Shown: one piece after another, positions 45,507-55,180 of the stretch
Numbering within the stretch: position 1 is the stretch's first letter
Layout of the letters: the number at the start of each line of letters is the position of its first letter
Source of the DNA: JADKBO01 sp965230345
Lineage (GTDB): Bacteria > Bacteroidota > Bacteroidia > Chitinophagales > Saprospiraceae
Assembly (NCBI GenBank): GCA_965230345.1
Contig: CBDDKR010000001.1
Location: 1,076,039-1,140,038 of the forward strand
Reading direction: 5' to 3'
DNA: 64,000 bases
The notes under the pieces: model-generated
What the model saw: the letters and a program-made list of their open reading frames with translations, nothing else
Told to the model about the DNA's origin: nothing
The model's database searches: none
Program-made: the position numbers and the translations under genes

Positions 45507-45785
45507 TACGGTTTGACCTGTCAGCCGTACTTTGGTACTAAAGGCAGGCTGACCGGAGGGAGTTTATTTTCTGGACCTGCTTGATCCAGCGGATCAAAAT
45601 GAAGGCGAAAAAATTCGGGATAACTCATGTTTTCTTACACAATAGATATGCCAATACTTGCACCAAACTTGTATCGACTTGCATCTATCTAAAAAGAAAG
45701 AAAAGAAACTAGGAAAGTACTTTTTTCAACATTATTCTAACATTCCTTAACTTAGGACCTGTCCGAAAATCACACATATAAACAT

Positions 45786-46868
45786 ATGAAGAAGCTTATT
45801 CATAATATATCCTTGTTTTTAATAGCCAGTTTTGTTTTTTCCTCTTGTTCTAGCGATATGCAGAGCAGTCTTAGAGCTGTACCAACCGCATTTGGCGAGC
45901 TCAACGAGATTGTAATTGTAATGGAACCTGAGATGTGGGAAGGTCCTGTGGGCGATACCTTACGTTACTATTATTCTGCTGCGTACCCACTATTACCTCA
46001 GCCCGAGTCTATTTTTGACCTCCGTCATTTTTCTGCGGTAGATCTTGAAAAGGACCCTCTACGAAAAGAGTTACGCACCTATATGATTGTTGCTAACCTG
46101 AATGATGAAAATGCCCCAACTACCAGGATGGCCTTAAAAGATATTGGTACTGAAAAAGCAAGAGCAGCTAAAGAGACTCCAGATGATGACAATAATGCTG
46201 CGGGCCATGACAAATGGGCCAAGGGCCAACTGCTTATTTATCAGTTTGCCTACTCTGAAGATAAACTTATAGAAGTTTTAAAAGCAAACTTCCCTGCCGT
46301 GAAGAAACGGGTAAATAATTTTGATGATAGAAAATTGCAAGCTTATGTATACCTAGATGGAGAAAACAAACCATTGATGGAGAGCCTGAAAAACGATAAA
46401 GGAATTAACATGCGTATCCCTAATGATTATTTTCGGGCAGATATCGAAGATGAAGATATGATCTGGTTGCGTAAGGAAACCGAGGAGATTAGCAGCAATA
46501 TACTACTCAAAAAAATCCCGTATGAATCACAATCGCAACTGACCAAGGAAAACCTAATTGCCATCAGAGATAGCATTGGTAAACAATACATAGCTTCTAC
46601 GCTCGAGAATACTTATATGCGCGTCAATTCAGTAGACCTCCCCGTGATCTCCAATGTTACTAAAATCAATGGTTATTATGCTGTTGAGGCGAGAGGGGTT
46701 TGGGAAATCGTCAATGATTATATGGGTGGAGCGTTCATTAGCTACCTCATCCTCAACCCTAATACCAATGAACTCTTATTTGCAGATGGCTTCTTACACG
46801 CCCCTGGAAAAGATAAAAGGGACTTTATGGAGCACCTTAATTATATTTTAAATACCATAAAATTCTAA
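45786..46868 (+). CDS. DUF4837-family lipoprotein
   Basis: A 360-residue lipoprotein (signal FLIASFVFSSC, lipidated Cys at 21) of the DUF4837 family, known mainly from Bacteroidota. Recognisable family segments are LNEIVIVMEPEMWEGPVGD, PLLPQPESIFDLRHF, and WEIVNDYMGGAFISYLILN followed by GFLHAPGKDKR. The role is unknown. It ends 66 to 96 bases before the sigma-factor pseudogene on the same strand. Confidence 0.87.
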   Translation: MKKLIHNISLFLIASFVFSSCSSDMQSSLRAVPTAFGELNEIVIVMEPEMWEGPVGDTLRYYYSAAYPLLPQPESIFDLRHFSAVDLEKDPLRKELRTYMIVANLNDENAPTTRMALKDIGTEKARAAKETPDDDNNAAGHDKWAKGQLLIYQFAYSEDKLIEVLKANFPAVKKRVNNFDDRKLQAYVYLDGENKPLMESLKNDKGINMRIPNDYFRADIEDEDMIWLRKETEEISSNILLKKIPYESQSQLTKENLIAIRDSIGKQYIASTLENTYMRVNSVDLPVISNVTKINGYYAVEARGVWEIVNDYMGGAFISYLILNPNTNELLFADGFLHAPGKDKRDFMEHLNYILNTIKF

Positions 46869-46964
46869 CACCTGAAGCCGTTTTAAATTGCTTCAGCTTA
46901 TCAGTCAAATTCTTAAAAGCGTTTTTTTGTTATATTGTGTGTGAATTTATTTCGCGCTCAAGTA

Positions 46965-47588
46965 ATGAAAAAACGCTTTCTATCTCTCAAGGGTGAAGAA
47001 TGGAACCGCCATTCTGATGAATATCTTATCCAGGCTTTTAAAGATACTGGAGAAACCAGCTACTTTGCCGTACTCTTCCAACGCTATCTGCACCTCGTAT
47101 ATGGAGTATGCCGCAAATATATTGCCAATACAGAAGACTGTAAGGACCTGACTATGGACGTCTTTGAAACTGCTCTTCGAAAACTTCCCCACCAAAATAT
47201 AAGTTCCTTCAACCATTGGATTTATACTGTTACCCCGAAATACCTGTATCGACAAAATCCGTAATGCAGAAAAAAAAGCTAAAGCAGCGGTAAGCTGGAA
47301 AAAAATAAAAGAAAGTGAAGCTTTATTTATGGAAAATGAAGCCTTATCACGTCTAAGTAATAAAAACAGTATTACTACCAAGCATTTACTTGAAATGGGA
47401 CTGGCTCAGCTTAGTCTACCACAACGGAAATGCATAGAGCTTTTTTTTCTGGAAAAACAAAGCTATAAAAAATCGAAGCACAAACAGGTTATAATGCAAA
47501 ACAGGTAAAGAGCTATTTACAAAACGGCAAAAGAAAGTTACAAATCATCATTAGTCAGTATTTACAAGAACAAGAAAATCTAGAGTAA
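46965..47588 (+). pseudogene. ECF-type sigma-70 factor with two frameshifts
   Basis: The region encodes a sigma factor of the RpoE/ECF type in three frames. The first frame carries region 2 (DEYLIQAFKDTGETSYFAVL, YGVCRKYIANTEDCKDLTMDVF, FNHWIYTV). An extra C near 47,236 (ACCCCGA) breaks it; the continuation NTCIDKIRNAEKKAKAA is in the next frame. A second shift near 47,470 separates LPQRKCIELFFLEKQSYK from the region 4.2 helix EAQTGYNAKQVKSYLQNGKRK, which ends at TAA 47,588. Either the gene is dead or the sequence has two base errors. A likely anti-sigma gene follows after 9 bases. Confidence 0.8.
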
Positions 47589-47597
47589 GAAAACAGC

Positions 47598-48365
47598 ATG
47601 GAGGAAAGCTTTAAACCACGTGCCTGCTTAAGCCTGATCGAACTTAAGCATTATGTAAGTGGTACTATCAGCGATGATCAAATATTGGATATCGAAAACC
47701 ATTTATTGGACTGCCCGCTTTGTTCAGACGCCATTGAGGGCTTAGAGCCTATTCTTGTTTCTAATGAGGATATAAGCCACGACCTTTCTTCAATGAAGAA
47801 ACAACTTGAACAAAAAGAGGACAACCTTAATGTCCCCCTTATCCGTTCTCCAATTCAATTAATGTGGTTGAATAGGGTAGTTGCAGCAGTTTTATTAGGA
47901 GTAATTGGATACGCTAGTTATTACTATCATATCAAGAGCTTACCTGAGCGGCTGGCAGATCAGTATTTTATTCTCCCTCCTAATAAATACGCAGCAATGA
48001 GAAGTGCTCCTACAGCACCCGAAACCATTAATATTGATTTGACCACTGCAATAGCACATTATCATTCTGAACAATATCAAAAGAGCCTGCCGTATTTTTC
48101 TAACTACCTGGCACTATCTCCTAATGATCATGATGCCAGAATGATGTATACCATAGCGCTTTTTGAAGAGGATCAGCTAAATCATGCAGAAAAACAGTTG
48201 CGCTACATACAGCAATCTCCTAATGGAAATTCCGAAATTGTTCAGTGGTATCTCGCACTCATATATCTTGCTCAATATGAAGAAGAAAAAGCAATGCCTC
48301 TACTGAAAATACTGGGTGAACAATCACCCAATATATCAACTTCAAGCCAAAGAAATTATCCGTAA
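47598..48365 (+). CDS. putative anti-sigma factor with TPR-like periplasmic domain
   Basis: A 255-residue protein. Residues 10-50 resemble a zinc-finger anti-sigma domain: CLSLIELKHYVSGTISDDQI then IENHLLDCPLCSDAIEG with the His-x3-Cys-x2-Cys arrangement. A membrane helix lies at about 94-110 (VVAAVLLGVIGYASYYYH) and the outer domain has TPR-like helices (HYHSEQYQKSLPYFSNYLAL, YLAQYEEEKAMPLLKIL). It begins 9 bases after the sigma factor and is its natural partner. The protein may end early, as the C-terminus is ragged, so the last part could be another frameshift. Confidence 0.72.
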   Translation: MEESFKPRACLSLIELKHYVSGTISDDQILDIENHLLDCPLCSDAIEGLEPILVSNEDISHDLSSMKKQLEQKEDNLNVPLIRSPIQLMWLNRVVAAVLLGVIGYASYYYHIKSLPERLADQYFILPPNKYAAMRSAPTAPETINIDLTTAIAHYHSEQYQKSLPYFSNYLALSPNDHDARMMYTIALFEEDQLNHAEKQLRYIQQSPNGNSEIVQWYLALIYLAQYEEEKAMPLLKILGEQSPNISTSSQRNYP

Positions 48366-48478
48366 TTTAAGTAAGTGATCAATTTAAATAATTCTAATGG
48401 GTTCTTTTTTCCTTACTATTCATTGAGGAACCACCTTACGCCTACGGCGCACACGCCCTTAGCTATCCCGATAGCTAT

Positions 48479-48541
48479 CGTATTGGCATCAACTTAAGCG
48501 TTTTGCTTCGCAAAACGCGTCTGGCGGGAGGCTGAGCAAAA
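48479..48541 (+). repeat. 63-bp dispersed repeat, copy 2
   Basis: CGTATTGGCATCAACTTAAG then GCGTTTTGC-TTC-GCAAAACGC and a GGAGGCTGAGCAAAA tail. Compensating or loop-neutral differences from copy 1 (TCC to TTC in the loop) keep the hairpin intact. Confidence 0.8.
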
Positions 48542-48615
48542 ACCAGCAAATGCAAGAAACAGAGAGAATGGGTCAATTAGATCAATAAAAAAATTGATAA
48601 AACTCTAGCAAAAAC

Positions 48616-48650
48616 AAAACTACCTGAGAATGAAATACTCAGGTAGTTTT
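48616..48650. terminator. bidirectional terminator at the htpG end
   Basis: AAAACTACCTGAG (48,616-48,628) and CTCAGGTAGTTTT (48,638-48,650) make a perfect 13-bp stem with a 9-base loop and A/T tracts on both sides. It can stop htpG transcription from the minus strand and the upstream gene from the plus strand. Confidence 0.88.
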
Positions 48651-48724
48651 GTTAGCACAAGCTTATACCCTTCTAGGGATAAATACATCAGTGTCATACC
48701 ATGATTTATCCCTAAACTGGAATA

Positions 48725-50593
48725 CTATAAAAAGCCTAAGCTCTTATTAATAAAGGCCGTAAGTTCAGCCCCTTTAAGCATATTTTGATTGAGTAGTGCC
48801 AGTTTGTACATGTAGTCTGCCAACTCTTTTTTCTTATCTTCTTCTGTATCGCCCATTAGCTTATCAACTACTAATGGGTGGTTTGTATTGATCACCACAT
48901 TATATGAATCTGGGAAATCGCCAAATTGCATGCCTTGTAAAGACTGCATTTCCTTCATTCGGCGCATAAACTCAGGGCGTGTTATCGTTACTGGTTGGCT
49001 TTCTGGCGACATAGCCTTGGCCATTACACTACCTCCTGCTCCAGTCTTTACAGATTCAAATAAAGTCACAATTTCTTTTTCCTGCTCTTCATTCAGGACA
49101 GAATCCAACGTTTCATCTTTTTGCACCAAATTATCAGCAGTATCAGAATCTACTCTGACAAAGGTAACATCACCAAGCTTGTACTCCAACTGTTGCATAA
49201 AGTGGTTGTCGATGATATTGTCAAAAACGAGAACATCATAACTTCTATCTTTGGCAGCAGCAATGAACATATCATGGCTATCTTTATCATTGGTATACAG
49301 CATCACAATTTTGTCATGCTTATCTGTCTGGTTTTCTTTGATTTTCTCCTTGTACTCCTCAATTGTAGCATACTCATCATCTACATTCTTCAATAATGCG
49401 GAAGGCAATGCACGATCGTAGAATTTATCATCTGAAATCAGTCCATATTTGATAAATACACCAAGATCATTCCATTTAGATTCGAAATTTTCACGGTCCT
49501 TTTTGAAAAGATCATTGAGCTTGTCAGCTACCTTCTTGGTAATGTACCCTGTGATCTTTTTCACATTAGCATCACTTTGCAGATAACTTCTAGATACATT
49601 TAAAGGAATATCTGGCGAATCAATTACGCCATGCAAAAGTGTAAGGAACTCAGGTACAATATCAGATACATTATCAGTTACATAGACCTGGTTGGAATAA
49701 AGCTGAATTTTGTTTTTCTGAACTTCTAAATTGTTCCCCAATTTAGGGAAGTACAAAATTCCGGTAAGATTAAACGGAAAGTCAATGTTAAGATGTATCC
49801 AGAAAAGTGGAGGGCTACTGAAAGGATAAAGTTCAGAATAAAAGGCTTTATAATCTTCATCATTCAGTTCTGATGGAGCTTTACGCCATGCAGGGCTAGT
49901 GTTGTTGATAATGTTATCAACTTCAATTTGTTTCTCTTCAGCATCATCTCCTTCTCCTTCTGTTATAGTCTCTGTTTTTGTACCAAACTGAATAGTAACA
50001 GGTAAAAATTTACAGTATTTATTCAATAATTCCGTGATCCTTGGGTTTTCTAAAAACTCCTTATTTTCTTCATCTATGTGAAGAATAACATCAGTACCAC
50101 GCTCCGATTTTTCAACATCTTCAATGCTATATTCCGGATCTCCTTCACAAACCCATTTTACAGCTTTTGCTCCTTCTTTATAAGATAATGTAACAACTTC
50201 CACTTTTTCTGCTACCATAAAAGCAGAGTAAAATCCGAGTCCAAAATGCCCAATGATGGAAGCATCATCCTTGTATTTTTCCAAAAATTCTTCTGCACTG
50301 GAAAAAGCCACTTGGTTGAGGTACTTAAGCACTTCCTCTTCGGTCATACCAATGCCTCTATCTCTGATCGTTAATGTTTTTGCTTCTTCATTTAGCAAAA
50401 TTTCGATCTTCGTTTCTCCTATATCACCTTTTACTTCTCCTTTACTTGCTAGGGTTTTAAGTTTCGTTGTTGCATCAACAGCATTAGAAACCAGCTCCCG
50501 AAGAAAAATTTCGTGATCAGAATACAAGAACTTTTTGATAATGGGAAAAATATTCTCCGTTTGTACTGATATACTACCTTTCTGCATAGCCAC
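48725..50593 (-). CDS. htpG: chaperone protein HtpG (Hsp90)
   Basis: A 622-residue Hsp90. The GHKL ATPase domain has LRELVSNAVDATTKL, DRGIGMTEEEV and IGHFGLGFYSAFMVA. The middle domain has PLFWIHLNIDFPFNLTG, and LNVSRSYLQSDANVKKI carries the catalytic Arg loop. The C-terminal dimerisation domain is present with normal length. HtpG folds or remodels client proteins under stress. It stands alone on the minus strand with a long leader region that contains an inverted repeat. Confidence 0.96.
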   Translation of the reverse strand: MAMQKGSISVQTENIFPIIKKFLYSDHEIFLRELVSNAVDATTKLKTLASKGEVKGDIGETKIEILLNEEAKTLTIRDRGIGMTEEEVLKYLNQVAFSSAEEFLEKYKDDASIIGHFGLGFYSAFMVAEKVEVVTLSYKEGAKAVKWVCEGDPEYSIEDVEKSERGTDVILHIDEENKEFLENPRITELLNKYCKFLPVTIQFGTKTETITEGEGDDAEEKQIEVDNIINNTSPAWRKAPSELNDEDYKAFYSELYPFSSPPLFWIHLNIDFPFNLTGILYFPKLGNNLEVQKNKIQLYSNQVYVTDNVSDIVPEFLTLLHGVIDSPDIPLNVSRSYLQSDANVKKITGYITKKVADKLNDLFKKDRENFESKWNDLGVFIKYGLISDDKFYDRALPSALLKNVDDEYATIEEYKEKIKENQTDKHDKIVMLYTNDKDSHDMFIAAAKDRSYDVLVFDNIIDNHFMQQLEYKLGDVTFVRVDSDTADNLVQKDETLDSVLNEEQEKEIVTLFESVKTGAGGSVMAKAMSPESQPVTITRPEFMRRMKEMQSLQGMQFGDFPDSYNVVINTNHPLVVDKLMGDTEEDKKKELADYMYKLALLNQNMLKGAELTAFINKSLGFL

Positions 50594-50646
50594 AATTTTT
50601 TTTTGAATTTAAATAGTATAAATGCGCCTGAAAATCATTGCGCTAT

Positions 50647-50689
50647 CTTTTTATCAGAGCTCCTTGAGGTTGGTTGCTCCGATAAAAAG
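50647..50689. promoter_or_regulatory. inverted repeat upstream of htpG
   Basis: CTTTTTATCAGAGC (50,647-50,660) and GCTCCGATAAAAAG (50,676-50,689) match in 13 of 14 positions with a 15-base spacer. It lies 54-96 bases upstream of the htpG start and could be an operator or a terminator for whatever was transcribed before. It does not match the CIRCE heat-shock operator. Confidence 0.5.
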
Positions 50690-51084
50690 AAGGCAAAGTA
50701 TATGCCATTTAAAAAAAACTGACAAATTGACGCAACCTATTTATTTTGCTACCGTATAAGCTAATGCAAATAAAACAAATACATAGAGAAAATATAGCTT
50801 ACATTTTCCCATTAAGAACATTGATATTTATAAAATAAATATCTATTTTGTGTCCGAAAAGAAAATATATCTATTTTTCTTTCTGCTTTGAGCTTTGAGG
50901 CCTGTTGGGTCTCTATATCATATCTATATACCAAAATCAATTTTCAAGCTTGGCTTTCAGCTTAATGCTTGCCCATGTTGTTAATGCCTACCCTATAGGG
51001 TTAGTCATTGACGAACGAGGCATACATTAATTGTTGAATATGATTAGAATGACTAATGCTTAATTGTTTAGCATAACGATATAG

Positions 51085-51307
51085 AGTATTAGCTCTAAAG
51101 ACCTATTGTTGTGAGCAGCGATGCTAACACTGGGGGGTAGTTGGCTCGTTGCTCGCGCAATAGGTCCTTAGACGCTATACTTATAAGTCAAAAAAATATG
51201 GAGGCTATTAAGCCTCCACAAAAGTGAGCCAGCCAGTTCTTCTGGGGGGTAGAGCTGGTATGGTTCTCACACTTGCTTGGGTAGAAGTTTTACTTCTACC
51301 TTTTTTT
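51085..51307 (+). ncRNA. candidate structured RNA with twin G-rich loops
   Basis: About 220 bases with three consecutive hairpins and no open frame. Hairpin 1 (51,085-51,181) has stems AGTAT/ATACT, GACCTATTG/CAATAGGTC and GAGCAGCGA/TCGTTGCTC, closing on GCTAAC/GTTGGC with loop ACTGGGGGGTA. Hairpin 2 is TGGAGGCT-ATTA-AGCCTCCA (51,199-51,218). Hairpin 3 (51,224-51,270) has GTGAG/CTCAC, CCA/TGG and CCAGTTC/GAGCTGG with loop TTCTGGGGGGTA. Both large loops share CTGGGGGGTA exactly. A strong terminator closes the unit. The strand is chosen from the terminator's T run. It matches no RNA family I recognise. Confidence 0.6.
51280..51307 (+). terminator. terminator of the candidate RNA
   Basis: GGTAGAAG-TTTTA-CTTCTACC, a perfect 8-bp stem, followed by seven T. 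This is the last clearly bacterial signal before the animal sequence. Confidence 0.9.
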
Positions 51308-51336
51308 ATTCCAGATAAAAACTACAATATTTTTAG
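51308..51336. other. probable junction between bacterial and animal DNA
   Basis: A bacterial intrinsic terminator ends at 51,307 and a Gypsy reverse-transcriptase frame starts at 51,337. No target-site duplication, LTR or element end lies between, so the break does not look like an insertion. Confidence 0.65.
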
Positions 51337-52915
51337 TACGCAATAAACAGAGGCGAGTCAAAGCCTATATTTACAAAATCATACCGTTATCCGTATATGC
51401 ACAAACATGAAGTAAAAAAACAAATCGCAGAAATGCTTGATCAGGGAATAATTCAACATTCTATTTCGCCATGGTCGTCCCCAGTATGGGTAGTACCGAG
51501 AAAATTAGATGCATCGGGAAAACAAAAATGGCGTGTTGTAATTGATTACAGGAAATTAAATGAAGTAACCGTTGATGATAAATATCCTTTATCCAATATA
51601 TCATCGGATTTATTAGATCAGTTAGGATGTTGTCGATATTTTTCTACATTAGATTTAGAGTTTCAGGGTTTCATCAAATAGAAGTAGATTCAAAAGACGT
51701 ACAAAAAACTGCTTTTTCAGTAGAAAACGGACATTATGAATTTTTAAGAATGCCATTTGGTTTAAAAAATTCTACCCTCGACGTTTCAAAGAGTAATGGA
51801 TCATATATTGAGTAGGTCTTCAAAACGAAAGATGTCTTGTATACATGGACGATATTATTATATATTCGGCAACAATACATGAGCATATTTCAAGATTAAC
51901 TGAAATTTTTACCAGATTATAACAAGCTAACGTAAAATTGCAACCAGATAATATGTGAATTATTACGAAAAGAAGTAACTTATCTCGGACATGTAATAAC
52001 AAAAGATGGTGTAAAACCAAATCCAGAAAAAGTAGATTGCATTCAAAATTTTCCTCAACCTAAAAATCAAAAAAAAGATCAAATCATTTTTAGGGTTAGC
52101 GACGGTTTATACCAAACTTTGCAAAAATTTCAAAACCTCTTACAACATTATTACAAAAAGATATTCAATTTAATTTCAATAAAGAATGCTGAAGAATCCT
52201 TTCAAGAAATTTAAAGAAGCATTAATAACCTCTCCAATTTTGATTTATCCAAATTTTGAAGAACCTTTCTTGCTAACAACTGATGCTAGCGCATATGCCA
52301 TTGGTTCTGTACTTTATTAAGGTCCTATTGGCAAAGATCATCCAATAGCTTACGCATCAAGAACTTTATGTCCCGCAGAATCACGATATTCGACAATCGA
52401 ACGAGAATTATTAAGCTTACTATAGGTCTGTGAAAGCATTTCCGCCTCTATCTCTTTGGCAGAAAGTTCAAACTCATCATTGACCACCGACCTCTAACAT
52501 GGCTATTTTCCATTAAAGACCCAGGTAGCAGATTGGCTCGATGGAGGCTTAAACTAGAAGAATATGACTATGAGATCATTTACAAACCCGGAAGAATCAA
52601 CAAGAATGCTAATGCATGAGTCAAAATCAAAAATCAAAATAAACCATTTAACAAACAATCGGAACGAAGAAACAGGATTCAGGGCAAGAAAGTGAAAATG
52701 AAGAAGAACTCAAACTCAAACCAAAATTGAAACTCAAAACCACACTGAAAAAACTGAAAATGAAATTCCAGAAGAAAAAGAATGTACAGCAGAAGAAATT
52801 TCTCAAGAATTTGACACTTTCCAACAATTATACAAAAAAAACTTCATAACACCCAATTATTAGATAAAGACCATAAAATAACATTTTTCCAACAAAATAA
52901 TATAACAGATTGTTA
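51337..52915 (+). mobile_element. Ty3/Gypsy pol remnant (reverse transcriptase and RNase H)
   Basis: Degenerate Gypsy polyprotein in several frames. The RT start is recognisable (PIYTKSYRYPYMHKHEVKKQ, then SPWSSPVWVVPRKLD and VIDYRKLNEVTVDDKYPL), followed in a shifted frame by GFHQIEVDSKDVQKTAFSV and FLRMPFGLKN. The catalytic YMDD is encoded at 51,842-51,853. The RNase H part shows LLTTDASAYAIGSVLY and ESRYSTIERELLSLL, ending with YDYEIIYKPGRINKNANA. Many frameshifts and stops show that it is long dead. Its 5' side is cut at the junction with bacterial sequence. Confidence 0.9.
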
Positions 52916-54372
52916 CAGTCTGAAGCCGGCTTATAGCGTTCAGACTATAACTACTCTCGGCATGTATATTTCTCGCGTGTAAGGTGGGTCACGGTAGGTT
53001 AAACGTTCCTTCCTGCGGCGGAAATCGGCCATCTTGAGTCCGTGGAGTCGATCGATACACTTCAAGGGGTCTGGGTCTTGCCCGTTAGGAGCAGCGATAA
53101 ATGTAAATAATATCCGGATTTATTGCTGGGATCTGTGGCTGTTTCTAAATATTCAAGTAAGGTACGAAGTTACCGACCGTTCAGGGATATAGGGGCGAGA
53201 CACGAGGCCGTTACTTGTGCAAATATCTGGGAAGGAGAACCCTCATGTGAGGTGAGTTTTGAGTGCCGAAAACCGCAGGGTAGTGTGTCATGCAGGTATT
53301 ATATATTTTTTTTAGAGTTCTTATGCCAGGGTTGTACTTGTGGCAGAGTTCTTGTGGCAGGATTGTTCTCACGACAGGGTTGTTCTTGTTCCAAAAGACG
53401 GATTTGCTGTGTGTTGAAGTCATAGAGGGCCTAGTAACTGAAAATCAGATGTTTTGGGTATGGTTATGTTAGGATTATGGTGACTTTGATGGTCAACCCC
53501 CTTGTTGCCGCCATTTCCTTGTTTTTCGCGTGTCTAATTAACACTTAGATACTCCCTGGAAGGGACAAGTCGAAGCCATTGTGGGACCTCACCGCTCAGG
53601 GTATTCTTTTGTGTGCGGATATACCAGGTAGGTGACCCTAACCCTTTATATAAGGGCGCTGACGTTTTGGTGAAGCTGCAAGTACACCCCCTCGTACGTG
53701 ACCTACATCGACCGACTCCCGCGTGTTATTTTAGTTTTGTGTGTATTTTTGGAGATTTAATATGTAAATGTAAGTTAGCGTTGGTTGTCAAAGTATTTGT
53801 TATATACAAGGTGTGTTATAATTTTCCCCTTTTTGTGTAAATATTGAGGGTAGTAATATTAGATAATATAGGAAACCCCGTTGCTGGCCACAACGGTTTG
53901 CTATATGTGTATTTTTTTAAGAGTAAGTAACTGTCCCCCGTATTTGATATTTTTTTCCTGTATTTGATATTTTTCCGTACTTTTATGAGCTCATATATGC
54001 CCGCTTATTCGTGGACCTCATTAAGCACGTACATTTGTAAGTAATAATTATAGCCACACACTAGTGATTCACATTAGTTTACGATTTATGATCTTGGGTA
54101 GTTGTCAATTTTTATTAAACTATTAGTTTCATTATACACTTGTTATTGTTACTAGTGTCTTTTCTTCCATACCCTATTACCTAAAACCACCCACGCCCAT
54201 TTGCAGCGCTCTAGCCAGGCAGTGTCTCGTTTTTAGCAACATCTCTAGGGGAGGCACTTTAAACACTTATAGTTCTCTGAAACCTGAGCCGTTTCGATGT
54301 TGTTATTGCGAAACTGGCAACTTAAATAATTTTATTTGTGTTTTCAACCCTGACGCCGGTTTCAAGATTTTC
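52916..54372. repeat. unclassified non-coding repeat inside the Gypsy remnant
   Basis: About 1.45 kb, markedly richer in GC in its first half, without coding potential. It separates two collinear parts of the Gypsy pol, so it is probably an insertion. Its ends carry similar motifs in inverse orientation (GAAGCCGGC near 52,921 and GCCGGTTTC near 54,354), a possible weak terminal inverted repeat. Inside are a TATA-like CCCTTTATATAAGGGCG (about 53,640-53,656) and a short tandem TATTTGATATTTTT copy (about 53,940-53,975). It could be a solo LTR or a non-autonomous DNA element. Confidence 0.5.
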
Positions 54373-54735
54373 TTTACGAAATAATTGAAGACATATTCGA
54401 AGAAAATTTTTAAAAATGACAAAATTAATATTTGTACAAGTAAAAAATTAAAGAACAGAAATTATTATATAATTCCTTTACCATCAAACGATGAAGATGC
54501 AATTTTACACTTGTTTTCCACTATATACAAAAATCAAAATCAGATAAACCCGTCAAAAACATACCATGTCGAAAATAATGTAAATTTACCAATACTTGAA
54601 ATATTTTCTTTTATCCTAGCAGAGAAAAAATTAAAATTAGTAATTTGTCAAAATATAGTACAAGTCCCCGATGAAGATCAAAGACCCATAATTTTAGATC
54701 AGTATCATACCGGAAAAAGTCAAATGTCTTAGTAA
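54373..54735 (+). mobile_element. Ty3/Gypsy pol remnant, pre-integrase region
   Basis: A 115-codon frame continues the Gypsy pol after the insertion: NYYIIPLPSNDEDAILHLFS, IFSFILAEKKLKLVICQNIV, and QVPDEDQRPIILDQYHTGKS, which precedes the zinc-binding HHCC of integrase in gypsy-type elements. The frame stops before integrase. The following 260 bases to the hAT end (54,736-54,998) show no recognisable coding or structure. Confidence 0.75.
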
Positions 54736-55180
54736 ATTCGATAAAATTGTGCGAGTACTTCTGGAATATTGTGGAAGGTCAGTTAGTCCGGAAGCACATA
54801 AGAGACCCTCTTTACAACGGCTGAACTCAAACGTGTACCACCTGATACTGCCGTATTTTTTCCCAATTACTCCGGCCGACGATCAACGAGCTTTATGGTT
54901 CTAATGATATTTGTTATAACAAACATAATGTTTCTGCACGAGGATTGTTTCGTTGTAAAATACTTTAGTTTAAGTCGTTACTTAGTTTAAATACAGACCA
55001 GGGTTCGAAAAAATCATGATTTAAAAAAAAAAAAAATGTCAGAAGTAATTCTTGATGATATTTTAGTTGAATTAAAATCCATATCTCATCTTCTAGTTCA
55101 AAAGAGTCAATCTATAACTTCCGAAATTTTCTATCGTTAATTCTTATATTTACTATTTCTTCAATTTACATAACTTTAAA

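Larger units (their letters stand above)
45397..45631. repeat. 235-bp inverted-repeat element
   Basis: The ends (45,397-45,419 and 45,609-45,631) are 23-bp inverted repeats with one mismatch (AACATGAGTCATCCCGAATT outermost). Inside are further hairpins: TCCCGAATTTTTG/CAAAAATTCGGGA, AAGCGTTTTGC/CAAAACGCTT and GTCAGCC/GGCTGAC. It looks like a MITE or REP-type mobile structure and may also terminate the CAP gene. The rest of the gap to 45,785 is unremarkable. Confidence 0.75.
48366..48724. other. intergenic stretch with repeat copy and terminator
   Basis: Contains the palindrome AGCTATCCCGATAGCT (48,461-48,476), the second 63-bp repeat and a bidirectional terminator. No open frame of interest is seen. 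Confidence 0.6.

Noticed and set aside
50647..50689. CIRCE heat-shock operator upstream of htpG
   Set aside because: The inverted repeat has arms and spacer unlike TTAGCACTC-N9-GAGTGCTAA.
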